Assembly: GCA_035532415.1 (NCBI GenBank)
Contig: DATKRB010000048.1
Location: 51,259 to 115,258 of the forward strand
Length of the DNA stretch: 64,000 bases
Reading direction: 5' to 3'
DNA from: DATKRB01 sp035532415
Lineage (GTDB): Bacteria > Actinomycetota > Acidimicrobiia > Acidimicrobiales > RAAP-2
Position numbers and translations under genes: made by a program. Under the pieces are notes generated by a model. The model ran no database searches, had not been told where the DNA came from, and saw nothing but the letters and a program-made list of their open reading frames with translations. Every line of letters starts with the position of its first letter. The first letter of the stretch is position 1. Below, piece by piece: positions 1 to 9,047 of this stretch.

Positions 1-1107
1 TCGGAGCTCGGAGACCTGCCAGGTCTGGCGGCGTTCGTAGATCCACCCGATGAGGAGGAAGAACGCGGCGACGATCAGCCCGTGGTTGACCATCAGGAGC
101 ACCCCGCCGGAGAGCCCCACGGTGGTGAAGGCGAACGTGCCGAGGGCGATGAAACCGATCTGGGCCAGCGACGAGTAGGCGACGAGCCGCTTCAGGTCGC
201 GCTGGGCGCACGCCACCAGGGCGCCGTACAGGATGCCGATCACCGCCAGGGTCAACAGGAGCGGTGCGAGGGTCTTCGACGCCTGGGGGAAGAGGTTGAG
301 ATCGAAGCGGATGATCCCGTACGTCCCGAGCTTGGCCATGACCGCGGCGATGACGACCGAACCCCCGGTCGGCGCTTCCGTGTACGCGTCGGGAGACCAG
401 GTGTGGAACGGGAACAACGGGGCCTTCACCGCGAACGCCGCGGTGAAGGCCCCGAAGAGCAGGATCCCGGTGGTCGAGGAGAGATGGGTGTGCTCGAGCA
501 CGGGAAGCGAGAACGTGAGCACACCGGTCTGGCTCTGGTGCACGAAGGCCACGACGACGATCCCGACCAGCAGGAAGGCCGACCCGAGGAAGGTGTACAC
601 GAAGAACTTGATGGCAGCGTAGGCGCTCCGCGCGTACCCCCAGCTTCCGATGAGGAAGTACGCGGGAACCAAGGTCAGCTCGAAGAACAGGAAGAACAGG
701 ACCAGGTCGAGGGAGATGAAGCTCCCGATGCAGGCGGCCTCGAGCAGGAGCATCCACGCGGTGAACGAGCGGACGTTGTGGCGGACCCTGGCGCCCACCA
801 GCGCGATCGGGAAGAGGACGCCGGCCAGGAGCACGAGGAAGATGGAGATCCCGTCGACGCCGACGAACCAGTCGATCCCGAGCGAGCTCGCCCAGACGTG
901 GTGCGAGACGAACTGGTAGGCGCCGTTCCCGGCGTGCAGGAGCACCGCCGTCGCTATGGCGAAGCCGAGGGTGGCCACGGCGGTCGCCACCCCGACGGCC
1001 TCGGTGGCCCAACGCGGCGCGCGCACCCACAGGGCCGAGACGAGCGCACCGGCGGCCGGCAGGATCACCAGCACGGTGAGGAAGGGAAACCCGGGCGAGT
1101 GGCTCAC
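1..1107 (-). CDS. nuoM: NADH-quinone oxidoreductase subunit M (partial, N-terminal part)
   Basis: Antiporter-like membrane subunit of complex I that helps pump protons. Reading the minus strand from a GTG at 1107 gives an open frame that runs off the window edge. It contains long hydrophobic helices and recognisable NuoM segments: FFEL followed by PAYFLIG, KAPLFPFHTWSPDAYTEAPT, and RDLKRLVAYSSLAQIGF, a conserved antiporter helix with buried Lys. The GTG start overlaps the nuoL stop as GTGA, so the two are probably translationally coupled. About 369 residues are visible and the C-terminus lies outside. nuoN is expected to follow beyond the edge. Confidence 0.95.
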   Translation of the reverse strand, partial: MSHSPGFPFLTVLVILPAAGALVSALWVRAPRWATEAVGVATAVATLGFAIATAVLLHAGNGAYQFVSHHVWASSLGIDWFVGVDGISIFLVLLAGVLFPIALVGARVRHNVRSFTAWMLLLEAACIGSFISLDLVLFFLFFELTLVPAYFLIGSWGYARSAYAAIKFFVYTFLGSAFLLVGIVVVAFVHQSQTGVLTFSLPVLEHTHLSSTTGILLFGAFTAAFAVKAPLFPFHTWSPDAYTEAPTGGSVVIAAVMAKLGTYGIIRFDLNLFPQASKTLAPLLLTLAVIGILYGALVACAQRDLKRLVAYSSLAQIGFIALGTFAFTTVGLSGGVLLMVNHGLIVAAFFLLIGWIYERRQTWQVSELR

Positions 1108-3002
1108 GACCACCACGTCCTGCTGGCCACGAAGACGAGGATGGCCGCCAACCCGAGGGCGATGCCGAGGGCGTAGTTCCTGACGTAGCCGGTCTGGAGC
1201 CGTCGGACCCCCGTGCTCGCGCTCCGCACCAGCGTGGCAACCCCGTTCACCGCCCCGTCGATGATCCTGCCGTCCACCACGGTGGCGGAGAAGCGGGCGA
1301 GGGCCTGCCCGGGCCTCCCGATGGCGGCGTCGTAGAAGTCGTCCCAGTACCACACCCGTTGGAGGAAGGGAGGTTCGAGTGCGGGACGATCCACCCGCAC
1401 CCGCCAGAGCTGCCAGGCGACGGCGATCCCCACCAGGGCCACCCCGGCGTCGACGAGGGCGAGGACCCACTGGTTGAGGGGATGGGCGTTGGCGTCGAAG
1501 AGGCTGGTGGCGAAGACCGGCTGCAGGAAGTGGGCGAAGCTGTCGTGGTGCACCCAGGGGAGGTCGAGGACCCCACCGGCGGCGGCGGCCACCGCCAGCA
1601 CGACCAGCGGGACCCGCATGACCCAGGGCGACTCGTGCGGGTTGTGGTGGGCCGGCTGGTCCCCCAGCGCCTCGGCCCATCGATCCTTGCCGTAAAAGGC
1701 CAGGAAGAACAGCCGGCTCATGTAATAGGCGGTGAGGAGCGCGGTGACGACACCGAGGGCCCACAGTGGCTTGCTCTTCGCGTACACGTTGGTGAGCACG
1801 TCGCCCTTCGACCAGAAGCCCGAGAACGGCGGGACGCCGACGATGGAGAGCCAACCCACGAGGAAGGTGCCGTAGGTCCACGGCAGGAATTTCCGCAACG
1901 CTCCCATGCGCTTGAGGTCCTGCTCGTCGTCGAGCCCGTGGATCACCGAGCCGGCACCGAGGAACAGGAGCCCCTTGTAGAACGCGTGGCAGACCATCAG
2001 GAAGATGGCCGCGATGTACGCCTCGGACCCGACCGCGAGCACCATGTAGCCGATCTGGGAGACGGTGGAGAACGCCAGCACCTTCTTGATGTCCTGCTGT
2101 GACGTGGCGATCGTGGCGGCCACGAACGCGGTGACCCCGCCGACGATGGCCACCACCCACCTGGCGTCCGGCGAGAGCGCCAGCACCTGGTTCATCCGGC
2201 ACAGGAGGTAGACGCCGGCGGTCACCATGGTCGCCGCGTGGATCAGGGCCGACACCGGGGTCGGGCCCTCCATGGCGTCGGGCAGCCAGTTGAAGAGGGG
2301 GATCTGGGCGGACTTGCCCGTCGCCGCGAGGAAGAGGAGGAGCACCGCCGCGGTGGCCGTCCCCCCGGCCAGGAGCTGGCGGTGCGAGAAGATGGTCAGG
2401 TAGTCGAGCGAGCCGACCTTGGAGAAGATCAGGAACATGGCCAGCAGGAACCCGGTGTCCCCGATCCGGTTGTAGATGAACGCCTTCTTCCCCGCCGACG
2501 CCGCCGATTCGCGCCGGAACCAGTAGGCGACGAGCCAGTACGAGCAGGCGCCCACGCCCTCCCATCCGACGAAGGTCACCAGCAGGTTGTTGGCCAGCAC
2601 CAGCACCAGCATCGAGAACACGAAGAGGTTCAGGTAGACGAAGAACTTCGAGTAGTCGCGGTCGCCCTTCATGTACCCGATCGAGTACAGGTGGATGAGC
2701 ATGCTCACGCCCGTGACGAACATGCACATGGTGATGGAGAGCGGGTCGACGAGGAGCGCCACCTTCACGTGCAGGCCGCCGACCGGGATCCACGTGAAGA
2801 AGGTCTGGGTGAAGACCCGCTTGGAGGCCGGGGTGACGTTCAGCAGTCCCGCCAGGGTGATGCACGCGGCCACGAAGGAGCCGGCGACGGCGACCGTCCC
2901 CACCCAGCCGGCGCGCGGGTCCCCGATGCGGCGACCACCGGCCACCAGCACGGCAAAGCCGGCCAGGGGCAGGAGCGGCATGAGGAATGCGACGTGGAGC
3001 AA
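1104..3002 (-). CDS. nuoL: NADH-quinone oxidoreductase subunit L
   Basis: Largest antiporter-like subunit of the complex I membrane arm, 632 aa, normal for the family. Signature segments are FVGWEGVGACSYWLVAYW, NRIGDTGFLLAMF, KSAQIPLFNWLPDAMEGPTP and HAATMVTAGVYLL, and the protein is hydrophobic throughout with a C-terminal amphipathic and transmembrane portion. It starts 7 nt after the nuoK stop and ends in a 4-nt overlap with nuoM, as an internal gene of the nuo operon. The ATG at 3002 precedes a hydrophobic N-terminus typical of NuoL. Confidence 0.97.
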   Translation of the reverse strand: MLHVAFLMPLLPLAGFAVLVAGGRRIGDPRAGWVGTVAVAGSFVAACITLAGLLNVTPASKRVFTQTFFTWIPVGGLHVKVALLVDPLSITMCMFVTGVSMLIHLYSIGYMKGDRDYSKFFVYLNLFVFSMLVLVLANNLLVTFVGWEGVGACSYWLVAYWFRRESAASAGKKAFIYNRIGDTGFLLAMFLIFSKVGSLDYLTIFSHRQLLAGGTATAAVLLLFLAATGKSAQIPLFNWLPDAMEGPTPVSALIHAATMVTAGVYLLCRMNQVLALSPDARWVVAIVGGVTAFVAATIATSQQDIKKVLAFSTVSQIGYMVLAVGSEAYIAAIFLMVCHAFYKGLLFLGAGSVIHGLDDEQDLKRMGALRKFLPWTYGTFLVGWLSIVGVPPFSGFWSKGDVLTNVYAKSKPLWALGVVTALLTAYYMSRLFFLAFYGKDRWAEALGDQPAHHNPHESPWVMRVPLVVLAVAAAAGGVLDLPWVHHDSFAHFLQPVFATSLFDANAHPLNQWVLALVDAGVALVGIAVAWQLWRVRVDRPALEPPFLQRVWYWDDFYDAAIGRPGQALARFSATVVDGRIIDGAVNGVATLVRSASTGVRRLQTGYVRNYALGIALGLAAILVFVASRTWWS

Positions 3003-3009
3003 GGTGGGA

Positions 3010-3315
3010 TCAGCCCTTCAGCGAGTGGAGGTCGTCAGCGGTCGTGCTCGTCCGGCGTCGGAAGATGGCGACGACGATCCCGAGACCGACCACCACCTCC
3101 GCGGCGGCGACCACCAGCACGAAGAACACCAGCACCTGGCCGGCGATGTCATTGAGCATCCGCGAGAAGGTCACGAAGGTCAAGTTGGCCGCGTTGAGCA
3201 TCAGCTCGATGCACATGAACATGACCAGCACGTTGCGTCGCACCAGCAGCCCCAGCGCGCCGATGCCGAACAGCACGGCCGCCAGCCCCAGGTACCAACC
3301 ACCCCCGAGGCTCAC
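3010..3315 (-). CDS. nuoK: NADH-quinone oxidoreductase subunit K
   Basis: Small three-helix membrane subunit of complex I (101 aa). It carries the conserved Glu residues in MCIELMLNAANL and in AAAEVVVGLGI that lie on the proton path. The frame is open further upstream to 3369, but that stretch is Arg-rich and antisense-like. The GTG at 3315 overlaps the nuoJ stop as GTGA and gives the family length, so I take it as the start. Confidence 0.95.
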   Translation of the reverse strand: MSLGGGWYLGLAAVLFGIGALGLLVRRNVLVMFMCIELMLNAANLTFVTFSRMLNDIAGQVLVFFVLVVAAAEVVVGLGIVVAIFRRRTSTTADDLHSLKG

Positions 3316-4043
3316 GTCGGGACCTCCTCGCGCTCGGTCGGGGCGGGTGGAGCGCCCTCGGCGATCCACGGGTCCACCGCCTGCTCGGCGGCGCGCCCGG
3401 CAGCCTCGGTCCCGCCCTCGGGCGGCTCGACCTCCGATACCCCGCCCTCCGGTTCCCGGCCTTCGGGTGGATCGGCGTCGGCGGCGTCGGGCGGGCGCCG
3501 GGCGAGCACGACCGCGCCGACCACGGCGATGACCAGCAACGCAGCGGTCGCCTCAAACGCGTAGAGGTACTTGGTGAAGAGCTGCACGCCGAGCTGGGCG
3601 ACCTCGGACCGTTGCGGCGTGCTGATCGGACCGACGACGGTGGGGGCGCCGGTCACCCAGTGAGCGGTGGCAGCCAGGGCCAGCACCCCGGCCAGGGCGA
3701 TCGCCACCAGGGCGACGGCCAGGACCCGTTGCCCGCGGAGCGGCTCCTCGGTCAGGTTCTCGCGGCGGTCGACGCCGAGGAACATGATGACGAAGAGGAA
3801 GAGCACGACGATGGCGCCCGCGTACACGATGACCTGTACGGCGGCGATGAAGTCGGCGTCCTGCTCCACGAAGAGGACAGCGATGCCGAGCAGCGTCGTC
3901 ACGAGCGACAGGGCGGCGTGCACCGGATTGCGCGAAAGGACGACGCCCAGGGCACCGGCCAGGACGACGGCCGCGCTGACGACGAAGGTGACCACATCGG
4001 GAATGGTGGCGCGGGTGGCCGCGAGGACGAGCATCCCGTTCAT
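3312..4043 (-). CDS. nuoJ: NADH-quinone oxidoreductase subunit J
   Basis: Membrane subunit of complex I, 243 aa. Five hydrophobic helices span roughly residues 15-175, with the typical segments RNPVHAALSLV and FIAAVQVIVYAGAIVVLFLF. The last 65 residues are a charged, Pro/Gly/Glu-rich cytoplasmic tail with repeated PPEG-type steps, longer than in most NuoJ proteins; the tail is probably unstructured. The ATG overlaps the nuoI stop as ATGA and the gene overlaps nuoK by 4 nt. Confidence 0.95.
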   Translation of the reverse strand: MNGMLVLAATRATIPDVVTFVVSAAVVLAGALGVVLSRNPVHAALSLVTTLLGIAVLFVEQDADFIAAVQVIVYAGAIVVLFLFVIMFLGVDRRENLTEEPLRGQRVLAVALVAIALAGVLALAATAHWVTGAPTVVGPISTPQRSEVAQLGVQLFTKYLYAFEATAALLVIAVVGAVVLARRPPDAADADPPEGREPEGGVSEVEPPEGGTEAAGRAAEQAVDPWIAEGAPPAPTEREEVPT

Positions 4044-4897
4044 CGGCCCGCCTCCTCCCCTTGGGGCGCAGGATGCTTCCGCTCCCGCCGCGCCCGGCGG
4101 AGCTCACCCAGTCGATCCCGGCTCTGCTGCATCTTGGCCCTGTTCCGCTCCGCCGACACCCGGGCCCGCCAGGCCCGGCCCCGCATGCCCCGGTGCTCGA
4201 ACGGGATGTCCTGATCGAGCAGGTGGGCCTCGAGCACCTCGCGCAGGGGCTTGGTGCCCGTCGCCGCGTCGTCGCGCCGACCGGACTGGCCCCCTTCGGG
4301 GGGTCGCACGCCGTAGCCGAGCTCCCCGGACCACTGCACCTCCCCTTCGTAGGCCGCGCTGCCCGAGGGCGAGGTGGCCCGCATCCAGCCGGAGGTGTGC
4401 AGATCGTCACCCTTGCGCCAGTCCTCCCACGGAAGCCGCTTGGGCCGCCCGTCGTCGTCCACGACGAGCTCGTCCTTGGTGTAGATGGCGTCGGCCCGGT
4501 TGGTGAAGGAGAACTCAAAGAGCTTGGACTCGGTGATGGCCTCGGTCGGGCAGGCCTCAACGCACAGGTCGCAGTGGATGCAGCGCAGGTAATTGATCTC
4601 GTACACGTACCCGTAGCGCTCGCCCGGGGATACCGGGTCGTCGGGCGGGTTGTCGAGCCCGCGGACGTAAATGCAGTCGGCCGGGCACACGCCGGCGCAC
4701 AGCTCGCAGCCGATGCACTTCTCCATCCCGTCCTCGTAGCGGTTGAGGACGTGACGCCCGTGCTGGCGCGGCTGCTTGGGCTTCTTCTCGTCGGGGTACT
4801 GCCGGGTGACGCGGGGCCGGGTGAGGTGCTGCAGCGTCAGCTTGAACCCGCCCAGAAAGCTCAGATCGTCCTTCAGATCGCTCAGCAGTCCCATCAC
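4040..4897 (-). CDS. nuoI: NADH-quinone oxidoreductase subunit I (2x[4Fe-4S] ferredoxin-like)
   Basis: Peripheral-arm iron-sulfur subunit that passes electrons towards quinone. Two classical 4Fe-4S motifs are visible, CIGCELCAGVCP (residues about 61-72) and CIHCDLCVEACP (about 107-118). At 285 aa it is longer than the usual 160-200 aa because of a charged C-terminal extension that looks disordered. The sequence reads GTG ATG GGA at the start: GTG at 4897 overlaps the nuoH stop as GTGA, and ATG at 4894 would overlap it by one base. Either could be used. Confidence 0.95.
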   Translation of the reverse strand: MMGLLSDLKDDLSFLGGFKLTLQHLTRPRVTRQYPDEKKPKQPRQHGRHVLNRYEDGMEKCIGCELCAGVCPADCIYVRGLDNPPDDPVSPGERYGYVYEINYLRCIHCDLCVEACPTEAITESKLFEFSFTNRADAIYTKDELVVDDDGRPKRLPWEDWRKGDDLHTSGWMRATSPSGSAAYEGEVQWSGELGYGVRPPEGGQSGRRDDAATGTKPLREVLEAHLLDQDIPFEHRGMRGRAWRARVSAERNRAKMQQSRDRLGELRRARRERKHPAPQGEEAGR

Positions 4898-6228
4898 CCG
4901 GCTCCTTCCGGCGACGGCGCCGGGGCCGGCAACGAGGACGAGGACGCCATGGGCGGCCCCGGCGCGTTCGGTGGCGGGCGGAAGAGCGAGGCCGGCGACA
5001 CCTTGGCACCGACGGTCGGCAGCACCGTGTGCTCACCCCCGCGCTCGGTACCGACGGCGAAGGCCCGGCGCAGGACCGCTCCCGCCGCGACCACCGCCAC
5101 CGCCACCAGCAGGCCCCACCACCGCCAGACCACGACGGCGGCGACGATCATGAGCCATCCCAGCGTGAGCGGGATGAGGCGCTTCCAGCCGAGGTCCATC
5201 AATTGGTCGTAGCGGAGCCGGGGCAGCGCGGCGCGGAGCCAGACGTACACGAAGAGGAACACGATCGTCTTGGCGACGAACCACAGGATCGGCATCCACA
5301 CGTCCGAGGTGGGGATGAACCTCGGGATGGGACCGTTGGGCCCCCCGAGGAACAGGGTCACCGCGATCGCCGACATGGTGATCGTGTTCATGAACTCGGC
5401 CAGGTAGAAGAGGGCGAACCGGATGGAGGAGTACTCGGTGTTGAAGCCCCCGACCAGCTCGGAGTCGGCCTCGGTGAGGTCGAACGGCGGGCGGGTGAGC
5501 TCCGCGGTGATCGACACCATGAAGAGGAAGAACGGGACGATCCCGAGCCGGATGAGGTTCCAGTCCCAGACGCCGCCCGACTGGGAGTCGACGATGGCCC
5601 GGGTCGACAGCGAACCCGTGATCAGCACCACCATCACGACGGTCATGCCGAGGGCGGCCTCGTAGGAGATCATCTGCGCCGAAGCCCGGACCGATCCGAG
5701 AAGGGGGTACTTGGAGCCCGACGACCAGCCGGCGAGCATCACGCCGTACACCGCGATCGACGACATGGCGAGCACCAGCAGGATGCCCACCGGAGGGTCG
5801 GCCAGCTGGAGCTCAAAGGTGTGGCCCGAGATGGTGACCACCCCTCCCACCGGGATCACGGCGAAGATCAGCAGTGCCGGCACGAGCGAGAGGTAGGGGG
5901 CCAGCCTGAAGACCCCGGCGTCCGCCCGGTCGGGGAGCAGGTCCTCTTTGAAGAACAGCTTGGTCCCGTCGGCGAGCGTCTGAAGGAGCCCCCAGGGTCC
6001 GGCCCGGTTCGGGCCGATCCGGCTCTGCATGTCCGAGATGACCTTGCGCTCGAACCAGATCATGAGCATCACCGACACCATCAGGACGGCAAAGGCCACC
6101 AGCACCTTTATCGCCACGACGACCCACACGAACCACCCCACGCCGTGGGCGAAGAGCGGGTCGCCCGACGACGGGGCGGCCGCCAGCGCCGCCGAGGCGG
6201 GGTGGAGGGCTCCGAGCAGCGGGCCCAT
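4894..6228 (-). CDS. nuoH: NADH-quinone oxidoreductase subunit H
   Basis: Membrane subunit that forms part of the quinone-binding site at the junction of the complex I arms, 444 aa. Family segments include FERKVISDMQSRIGPNRAGPWG, the loop starting KLFFKEDLLP and RPPFDLTEADSELVGG. The C-terminal 70 residues are Ala/Pro-rich and not conserved in the family. ATG at 6228 shares its A with the nuoG stop (TGATG), which points to coupled translation. Confidence 0.96.
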   Translation of the reverse strand: MGPLLGALHPASAALAAAPSSGDPLFAHGVGWFVWVVVAIKVLVAFAVLMVSVMLMIWFERKVISDMQSRIGPNRAGPWGLLQTLADGTKLFFKEDLLPDRADAGVFRLAPYLSLVPALLIFAVIPVGGVVTISGHTFELQLADPPVGILLVLAMSSIAVYGVMLAGWSSGSKYPLLGSVRASAQMISYEAALGMTVVMVVLITGSLSTRAIVDSQSGGVWDWNLIRLGIVPFFLFMVSITAELTRPPFDLTEADSELVGGFNTEYSSIRFALFYLAEFMNTITMSAIAVTLFLGGPNGPIPRFIPTSDVWMPILWFVAKTIVFLFVYVWLRAALPRLRYDQLMDLGWKRLIPLTLGWLMIVAAVVVWRWWGLLVAVAVVAAGAVLRRAFAVGTERGGEHTVLPTVGAKVSPASLFRPPPNAPGPPMASSSSLPAPAPSPEGAG

Positions 6229-9047
6229 CAGACCGTCTCCATCCGCACGTCGGTGACCGGGTCGCCCGCGTCGATCAGGGTGGAGGCGGCGTTCCGGGGG
6301 CCCGCGGCCGCCGGCACGTTGAAGTCGACGGCGACGACGCCTCTGGGCACCGCCGCGTCGGCATCGGCCGGCACCACCAGGCTGCCCCTGCTCGACCGGA
6401 CCCGCACGAGATCACCGGTGACGAGACCCAGGCGGTCGAGGTCGTAGGGGTTGGCGTGCGCCACCATCTTCCCCACCAGTGCGGCCAGGGGGGGCGAGTT
6501 GGTGACGTCGCCCCCCGAGTCGTACAAGCGGCGGGTCGCCACCAGGCGCAAGGAGTAGCTGTCGGCCGGGGGCACGTGGGGACCCTCCCCCGCCGGTCCC
6601 GGTCCGGCGGAGAGCAACCGGGGCTCCGTGCCCGCCTCCGTGCCCGGCCCGGCCGCCGTGCCCGCCTCCGTGCCCGCCTCCGTGCCCGGCCCGGCAGCGC
6701 CGACCCGCGGGGGGGCTCCCTGCAGCTCCACCGACTCGATCCCGGGGGTGGCCACGGGATCGATCGGGATCATCGGGCGCACCGGTCCACCGCCCGGCGC
6801 CGGCAGCGGGACGACCAGTCCGTCGCCCGCCCCGGCCGCGTCGATCCGCTCGTGAAGGAGCCCCCGGTAGGCCGGTGCCACCCGCTCGATCTCGTGCCGC
6901 ACGTCGGCGAGCGTCGCAACGCCCAGATCGGCACCCAGGGCCGCCGCCAGCTCGACGGCGACCACCCAGTCCTCCCAGGCGCTGCCCGGCGGCACCAGCT
7001 TCTGCCCGAGCCGGCTCACCCGCCCCTCGACGTTGGTGGTCGTCCCCGGACGCTCGTGGGCGACGGCGGCCGGCAGCACCACGTCTGCCCGGGCCGCCGA
7101 CTCGTTGAGATGCCCGGTGACGGCGACCACCAGGTCCGCCCCGGCCATGGCCCGATCGGCCAGCTGCCGGTCGGGGAAGTCGTTGAGCGGGTCCGCCCCG
7201 AGCAGGACCAGCGTGCGCACCCGGCTCCCCGGTTCCCCGTCGCCGGCCAGCGAGGCCAGGACCTCGGCGCTGCCGAGCCCGGTCCGGACCGGCACCGTCC
7301 CCCACCGTTCGGCGAACCATGACCGGCCCTGATCGAGCGAGACGCGGCCGGGGAGCAGCCCGGGGGCCAGACCCATGTCGAGCGCCCCGTGCACGTTCCC
7401 CCGCCGCAGGGTGGGGAGGAACTTGGCCTCCGGCCAGGCCCGGGCGAGCACCCCTGCCGCCTCGGCCGTCACCCCCTCGTGCTCGGCCAGCGAAGGCCGG
7501 CCCAGCACGACGACCACGCCGGCGCCGTTCCCACCGCCCTCCTCGAGCAGGCGGCGGGCCTGCTCGAGCCGACCCTCGCCGGCTGCGGCTCCGGCGGGAT
7601 CCGACGCCAGCGCGGCCTCTGCGGTGACGTCACCGGTCAGCACCCGGGCAACGGCCGGCGACTCGCCGGGGCGGACGGCGACCGAGACCGAGGCGTACCG
7701 GGTCAGGGAGCTCGGACGCTGGGCCAGCTCGATCAGCCGGGTGCCGCCGGCGGTGGCTGCCTCGCGGAGCCGGAGGAAGAGCACCGGCAGCTCTTCGCGC
7801 ACATCACCGGTCAGCAGCACCACGATCTCGGCGGCGCAGGCGTCGTCGATCGTCGCCCGCCGCAACGAGAGCACGAGATCCGCCGGCAGGCCGTCGCCGA
7901 GCTGCGAGTCGACCGAGTCCGTCCCGAGCACGCCCTTGGCGAGCTTCGCCCACGCGTAGGCGCCCTCGTTGCTCAGGCGGGCGCCGCCCAGCACGGCGAC
8001 GGCGCCGGGGTCCCCCGCGTCGCGGGCCGCGGCGATCCCGGTCGCTGCCGCAGCCAGGGCCTCGTCCCACGAGACGGTCACCAGCTGCCCGTCCTTGCGG
8101 AGCATGGGGTGGGAGAGACGACCTTCCCCGGCACCGGCCGCCGGGCCATCGGCCGCTGCCTCGGAGCCGGCACCGGCCGCCGCTGCGCCGTCTCCGTTCA
8201 CCGACCCGAAGACGAACCGGCCCTTGTCGCAGAGCCACCCGTGGTTGACCGGGTCCGAGTCGATCCCGAGCAGGCGGGTCAGGCGGTTGGCCGAGGACTG
8301 CACGGCCACCCGACAGCCGAGCGCGCACGTCGTGCAGGTGGACTCGACCTGGTCGAGGTCCCACGGGCGCGCCGTGAACCGGTAGGGCGTGGCCGTCAGA
8401 GCCCCCACCGGGCAGATCTGCACGGTGTTGCCGCTGAAGTACGAGGAGAACGGCTCGGTCGGGAAGGTCGCCACCTCCACGCGCTCACCCCGGCCGGCGA
8501 AGTCGATCTGGGCCTCCCCGGCGACCTCGGCGGCGAACCGCGTGCACCGGGCGCACTGAATGCACCGCTCGCGGTCGAGCAGGACCAGGTCCGAGATGGG
8601 CACCGGCTTCTCGAAGTGGCGCTTCTCCTCCACGAACCGGCTCTCGCCCGGGCCGTAGGCGAGCGTCTGGTCCTGCAACGGGCACTCGCCGCCCTTGTCG
8701 CAGACCGGACAGTCGAGCGGGTGGTTCACCAGGAGGAACTCGAGCACGCCGTCCTGGGCCTTCTTGACCTTCTCGGAGGTGGTCACCACCTCCATCCCCT
8801 CGCCGGCAGCGATGAAGCAGGCCGGCTGGAGCGTGGCGCCACGCGGTCCGCTGACCTCCACCAGGCACATCCGGCACATCCCGACCGGCTTCATCCTCGG
8901 GTGGTAGCAGAAGCGCGGGATGAACGTGCCCTCCCGCTCGGCCGCGCTGATGATCATCTCGCCCGTCCGGGCGGTGACCTCGCGGCCGTCGAGGAGGAAG
9001 CTGACCGAGCCTTCGGCCGCGTCCTGCTGGGAGCCCTGCTCAGCCAT
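6228..9047 (-). CDS. nuoG: NADH-quinone oxidoreductase subunit G
   Basis: Large iron-sulfur subunit of the peripheral arm, 939 aa. The N-terminal 2Fe-2S ferredoxin domain is followed by CDKGGECPLQDQ, the 4Fe-4S motif CIQCARC with distal CPVG, and CTTCALGC plus a distant Cys (N7-type cluster site). A molybdopterin-oxidoreductase-like domain fills the rest. Around residues 785-810 there is a low-complexity Gly/Thr/Glu/Ala linker made by a 12-nt DNA repeat, then a C-terminal molydopterin-dinucleotide-binding-like domain. It overlaps nuoF by 8 nt. Confidence 0.96.
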   Translation of the reverse strand: MAEQGSQQDAAEGSVSFLLDGREVTARTGEMIISAAEREGTFIPRFCYHPRMKPVGMCRMCLVEVSGPRGATLQPACFIAAGEGMEVVTTSEKVKKAQDGVLEFLLVNHPLDCPVCDKGGECPLQDQTLAYGPGESRFVEEKRHFEKPVPISDLVLLDRERCIQCARCTRFAAEVAGEAQIDFAGRGERVEVATFPTEPFSSYFSGNTVQICPVGALTATPYRFTARPWDLDQVESTCTTCALGCRVAVQSSANRLTRLLGIDSDPVNHGWLCDKGRFVFGSVNGDGAAAAGAGSEAAADGPAAGAGEGRLSHPMLRKDGQLVTVSWDEALAAAATGIAAARDAGDPGAVAVLGGARLSNEGAYAWAKLAKGVLGTDSVDSQLGDGLPADLVLSLRRATIDDACAAEIVVLLTGDVREELPVLFLRLREAATAGGTRLIELAQRPSSLTRYASVSVAVRPGESPAVARVLTGDVTAEAALASDPAGAAAGEGRLEQARRLLEEGGGNGAGVVVVLGRPSLAEHEGVTAEAAGVLARAWPEAKFLPTLRRGNVHGALDMGLAPGLLPGRVSLDQGRSWFAERWGTVPVRTGLGSAEVLASLAGDGEPGSRVRTLVLLGADPLNDFPDRQLADRAMAGADLVVAVTGHLNESAARADVVLPAAVAHERPGTTTNVEGRVSRLGQKLVPPGSAWEDWVVAVELAAALGADLGVATLADVRHEIERVAPAYRGLLHERIDAAGAGDGLVVPLPAPGGGPVRPMIPIDPVATPGIESVELQGAPPRVGAAGPGTEAGTEAGTAAGPGTEAGTEPRLLSAGPGPAGEGPHVPPADSYSLRLVATRRLYDSGGDVTNSPPLAALVGKMVAHANPYDLDRLGLVTGDLVRVRSSRGSLVVPADADAAVPRGVVAVDFNVPAAAGPRNAASTLIDAGDPVTDVRMETV

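Noticed and set aside
82..1176. Long plus-strand frame across nuoM
   Set aside because: Highly charged Gly/Arg/Glu/Asp/His text without domains; it is the mirror of the nuoM coding strand in GC-rich DNA.
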